A stretch of 64,000 bases of DNA from Warburgia ugandensis (taxonomy: Eukaryota > Streptophyta > Magnoliopsida > Canellales > Canellaceae), in the NCBI GenBank assembly GCA_035236585.1, contig CP141132.1, positions 59,617,880 through 59,681,879 on the forward strand, in the 5' to 3' direction. Position numbers and translations under genes: made by a program. Within the stretch, counting starts at the first letter, position 1. Every line of letters starts with the position of its first letter. Under the pieces are notes generated by a model, which did no database searches, was not told the DNA's origin, and saw nothing but the letters and a program-made list of their open reading frames with translations. This document shows positions 61,100-64,000 of the stretch, one piece after another.

Positions 61100-61282
61100 A
61101 AAAAAAGGGCAGCCCCAGTGCCCGAAGCTCCCTCCTATGTGGGTTTAAGGGAAGGGGCAGACCCCAAGGGCCTATAGTACACAGCCTTACCTTGTATTTT
61201 TGCAAGAGGCTGTTTCCACACCTTGAACCTGTGACCTCAAGGTGACACAACGGCAACTTTTACCATTGCGGCAAGGCTCCCC
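61100..61282 (-). mobile_element. Au-type SINE, copy 2, with 20-bp TSD
   Basis: Minus-strand tRNA-derived SINE of 183 bp with GGGCAGCCCCAGTGCCCGAA, GGGAAGGGGCAGACCCCAAG, TACCTTGTATTTTTGCAAGA, and the tRNA-like head CTTGAACCTGTGACCTCAAG ending AAGGCTCCCC. The run of A at its left end is the T tail of the minus-strand copy. Flanked by 20-bp direct repeats with one mismatch (61080-61099 and 61283-61302, both starting TTCCAGGTGAATAAG). It lies about 260 bp upstream of DNAJ-X exon D. Confidence 0.92.
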
Positions 61283-61394
61283 TTCCAGGTGAATAAGCCA
61301 ATATGATCTCTAAAATGTTAATCCCATGCTAGTCAGCTTTGGATTTTTTTCTGGAATTTTTATTTTTGATGAAGTGAGACAGTTTTCGGTGATT

Positions 61395-61450
61395 CTTTTA
61401 TTAAGTGCCTTGTCTCACAACCAAGAGGCTGTGGGTTCAAGTCACTGCAA
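61395..61450 (+). repeat. tRNA-derived SINE head fragment
   Basis: AAGTGCCTTGTCTCACAACC followed by GAGGCTGTGGGTTCAAGTC carries a polymerase III B-box-like GGTTCAAGTC and resembles the head of Au-type SINEs. No body or TSD found. Confidence 0.4.
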
Positions 61451-61539
61451 CCTACCAACAACAACGAACACAAAGAAAAGAGTTGCTTATGAGCGGTTCG
61501 CTATCCGTCTGATTTGTTCCTTATTTGTATCTTTTGCAG

Positions 61540-61692
61540 CTTATGGAGTTGATATGTTAAATATTGTTGGCTACATATATGAAAGACAGGTAGCAAAGGA
61601 GCTTGGAAAGAAAGCAATATATTTGGGTGTACCATTAATTGCAGAATGGTTTAAAGGCCACTTGATTAAATCCCAAGTCACACCTGCTACAG
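61540..61692 (+). pseudogene. DNAJ-X exon D with lost splice donor
   Basis: 153 nt from TTTGCAG. It completes a split Ala codon, then encodes [29 protein letters not shown] and [13 protein letters not shown]. From memory, homologues have two more residues between EWF and KGH, so there may be a 6-bp deletion. The exon ends ACAG followed by TTGAGC where GTGAGC would be expected, so the donor is destroyed. Using the shifted GT (61692-61693) would put the next exon out of frame and reach TGA within a few codons. Confidence 0.8.
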
Positions 61693-61886
61693 TTGAGCAC
61701 ATTATTATACTCTAATTGAACATGGTCCATTTACGATTATGAATGCTTTCCACGTCTTATTGCTTTCTAGGACTGTCAAATGTGTGCATACCTGATTTGA
61801 TGTGCATGTGATCCATATGCATTGGATTGATTAAACCGGTGTCTGTGCTAATGTGCATAAATTGATATAACTGGTGTCTATGCCAG

Positions 61887-62065
61887 GTGCAATTGCTCTG
61901 ATTCTGCTACAAGAGCACATGAGACGCCAACTCAGTGCACAGGGGAAATATAGTAAGGAAGAGCATGAAGAATACAAGCAATCCCACAAGAAATTGATGA
62001 TTAATTCCCTATGGAATCTCAATGTTGCTGATATTGAAGCTACTGTTTCGTGTGTCTGTCAGATG
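61887..62065 (+). pseudogene. DNAJ-X exon E
   Basis: 179 nt between TGCCAG and the donor GTTTGA, open. It encodes GAIALILLQEHMRRQLSAQG and SLWNLNVADIEATVSCVCQM, the DNAJ-X core (QxExxRQL and LWKLNVADIE motifs). Confidence 0.85.
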
Positions 62066-62149
62066 GTTTGATTCTGTTTCCTGTTTCAGTTATGCCCAGC
62101 AATTGAGTTGTGCTATATGTGATCCTCAATGTTAATAACACCTACCCAG

Positions 62150-62230
62150 GTGCTTCAAGACAAATCTGTCAAGAAAGAGAAGCTACAGGCCCGTGCAAAG
62201 GGGTTGAAAACTCTTGGAAAAATATTTCAG
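62150..62230 (+). pseudogene. DNAJ-X exon F
   Basis: 27 codons between CCCAG and the donor GTACTG, open. Encodes VLQDKSVKKEKLQARAKGLK then TLGKIFQ, the conserved LRxRAxGLKxLGxIFQ end of the X domain. Confidence 0.85.
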
Positions 62231-62340
62231 GTACTGTCCTCAGATGTTTCTTCCGTGTTTATCAGGAGCAAATGTATTCCTTTCTCCCCTAATTTTGTTA
62301 ATGTTCATTCCTTCACCTATGCTGGAACATGAAAATTTAG

Positions 62341-62493
62341 AGGGCCAAATCTGCCAACTCAAGTGGGAATGAAGCTGCTTCTAATGTTGTTCACAAATTA
62401 GGTAGAAACGAACGCAGCACTGACACTAGTTCCCCTGACATGTCACCCGAGTCTGCACCTTCTAACCAGCCATATGTACCTCCTCTTTACCAG
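62341..62493 (+). pseudogene. DNAJ-X exon G (Ser/Pro-rich tail)
   Basis: 51 codons between TTTAG and the donor GTACCT, open. It starts RAKSANSSGNEAASNV and ends SNQPYVPPLYQ, a variable tail typical of the family. The next exon is unclear. A candidate acceptor at 62787-62788 would give about 20 residues ending in TAG at 62849-62851, but I could not confirm it. Confidence 0.75.
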
Positions 62494-64000
62494 GTACCTT
62501 TCTCTTCGATAACTACACATATTCAAATTGAATAGCTCCAAACATCTTCTGAATTGATGTTATCGGTGCTCTGGTTGAGTGTGTATTTGGATTTTGTGAA
62601 TCATTAAAAGATTGATAGGACTTGCTGAATCTGATAAAGTAATTGAAGTACTAAACTGATCCCTGATAAAATTGGGGCTACAGATGTTCTTGAACTTAAG
62701 AACTGCCGAATATAATATTCATTTTGTATGTAAGTTCAGTTTCAAGTCTCTCACTGAATGAAAATATTGGTTTTTCATGAAATACTAGAGCCGATACGCT
62801 GCTGGGTTTACAGGCCGTTATTTATCTGCTGTCCTTGGTGTGCTGGGTTAGCTTTTCCATTGCTTGTCCGGTGCACAGGCTCGCATTATGGGGGCAGTTT
62901 GTACATGTGAGGTTCCATGTGGCTTCTCTTTCTTGATTTATTTTTGAATCAGGCCATGTATGTAAATTTTATAGATGGATGCCCGTTGTATGTAGCTAGT
63001 TTCTTGGAAATTTATTTCTATCACACGTTGATCTTGTACTTGTGGACTTTGTGCTTCCTCCTCGATGGAGGAATGGTAAAACCAGATGCCGAGTTAATAC
63101 TGTTGTCTTTCTTCGTTTCTTTTGTATTTTGTATTTTTCTTGATTAATATCTATTAAGATAAACAAATACAGAAGGTTTCAGAATGAGATCTTGGCGCAA
63201 CATGCGCACACTGGTGATTCCGTAACAAATTGATTATGCAAGTGAACACATCAATCCTTGAATACGTTTTCTGGTTCAAGAAAACACAGGTGGAATTCAC
63301 ATTGAGTAGTACCAGACTCTACAAGACATGGTGTTACGACGCCCATCACATCACATGGTGAGGTAGCAAGCAAAACCAACAAAAAGTATAGTTCTTAAAA
63401 TATCCTGATATTGAACGTGAGAACCATGGTATGTTGTTTCATCAGTTACAGAGAGGATTTTACGGACTTTCAGAAGAAATAAAAAAGCTGCTAAGGAGTT
63501 GACTAGCAAACTTAGGGGTTCTGGTAGGACATAGTCATCTCTCTTTAGTTGTGCCGGTGATCCTTACCACACACGTTCTTGCCGACACTCCAATGTGTAT
63601 CATGTCAGAACTCAAATTACAGACTTGTGCCACCTTTCGCCAATGGTAATTCATCCATCCGAAAATGTTACTTCCCTAAAGTACATGGGGAAGCTACTGT
63701 CCAAACTCTTAACCTACAAGTGGGCAAATTTCATTTCCTTGAGCACTTTCTCTAACTCAAAGATTAATGCCTAACTGTCAATTGAAGCAAAATTATACGA
63801 TATTATTCTGTGCAACGAAAAAGGTAACAGTAATAATTGATAAAGAATATCAACTGAATATTAAGGTGCTATGCTACGGCAGCCTGATTGCTATCACTTC
63901 AGCTACTTTAAAATATGCGTTCATGGTCGTTGAATGTAGATGTCTAGTGTCGGCTTCTTGTGACCAGAGGTTACAAATTGTGAGGATGATTCATCCAATC
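62494..64000 (+). other. Downstream of DNAJ-X exon G; possible terminal exon, otherwise nothing recognised
   Basis: A possible last exon at 62789-62851 (see exon G) is unconfirmed. Beyond it no coding sequence is recognised on either strand. The frame at 62917-63147 is hydrophobic and codon-poor and looks like chance in an AT-rich 3' flank. Confidence 0.35.

Larger units (their letters stand above)
47284..62493 (+). pseudogene. DNAJ-X domain co-chaperone (CAJ1-like), 5'-truncated and damaged
   Basis: Seven exons encode the middle and C-terminus of a plant type-II/III DnaJ protein with a DNAJ-X domain, a family of Hsp70 co-chaperones. Exons: 47284-47367, 47546-47704, 54086-54215, 61540-61692, 61887-62065, 62150-62230 and 62341-62493. 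Recognisable stretches in order are VLGKAYQVLSDPTQQQAYDA (end of the J domain), [56 protein letters not shown] and [19 protein letters not shown]. They continue with LWNLNVADIEATVS, ARAKGLKTLGKIFQ and a Ser/Pro-rich tail ending QPYVPPLYQ. The start codon and HPD-containing J-domain exons are absent. Exon 2 of this series is out of phase with exon 1 and has a 1-bp deletion near 47630. The donor after 61692 is TT instead of GT. A last exon after 62493 is uncertain. I judge it a pseudogene, though assembly errors could explain part of the damage. Confidence 0.8.

Noticed and set aside
62917..63147. 76-residue hydrophobic plus-strand frame after the DNAJ-X exons
   Set aside because: No link in phase to exon G and no similarity to DNAJ-X tails. 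AT-rich 3' flank gives such frames by chance.
1..64000. CRISPR-like arrays, prokaryotic operons, rRNA or tRNA genes
   Set aside because: None seen. Direct repeats present are plant mini- and microsatellites or LTR duplications, and tRNA-like text belongs to SINEs.

Overview
The window reads as nuclear DNA of a flowering plant. Two recognisable genes are spread over small exons with GT-AG introns up to 7.3 kb long, and the rest is AT-rich and full of plant transposable elements: Gypsy-type LTRs, MuDR-type DNA transposons, an RTE-type LINE, Au-type SINEs, a non-autonomous hAT-like element and an endogenous caulimovirid. No bacterial-style operon, CRISPR array, rRNA or tRNA gene was seen. I could not fix the species.

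Left end (1-7.1 kb): the first five coding exons of a peroxisomal NAD carrier of the PXN type lie on the minus strand (start codon at 6994-6992). The remaining exons lie beyond the left edge. Intron 3 is 4.57 kb because it holds a nearly full-length but decayed RTE-clade LINE (about 2626-5647) in the sense orientation. Next (7.6-9.25 kb) are two caulimovirid fragments joined head to head: a plus-strand 3' ORF followed by a promoter/poly(A) region, and a minus-strand capsid/zinc-knuckle remnant.

Middle (10-46 kb): this is a nest of transposons. It holds a 3.9-kb solo LTR with an exact TSD (10015-13907); a MuDR-type transposase remnant (about 16690-18387 and 27087-27670) split by an 8.7-kb non-autonomous Gypsy-type element with 2.1-kb LTRs (18388-27086); a minus-strand LTR with a decayed primer-binding site (32575-34961); and a second MuDR N-terminal remnant (35.06-38.45 kb) interrupted by a 2.4-kb related LTR. 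After these come a 3.5-kb element with about 1.5-kb inverted arms (38446-41955) and a second solo LTR with an exact TSD (42455-46202).

Right end (47-62.5 kb): seven plus-strand exons of a DNAJ-X family co-chaperone (CAJ1-like) are spread over 15 kb. The N-terminal J-domain exons were not found. One exon has a phase error and a 1-bp frameshift, and another has lost its splice donor, so the copy looks like a pseudogene. Its introns hold an Au SINE with TSD, a 1.7-kb hAT-like element with 8-bp TSD, a diverged LTR-like region with a minisatellite, and a second Au SINE with a 20-bp TSD.

No clearly new multi-gene system is evident. The least familiar items are the long inverted-repeat element, the ORF of the non-autonomous LTR element, and the rearranged caulimovirid locus.
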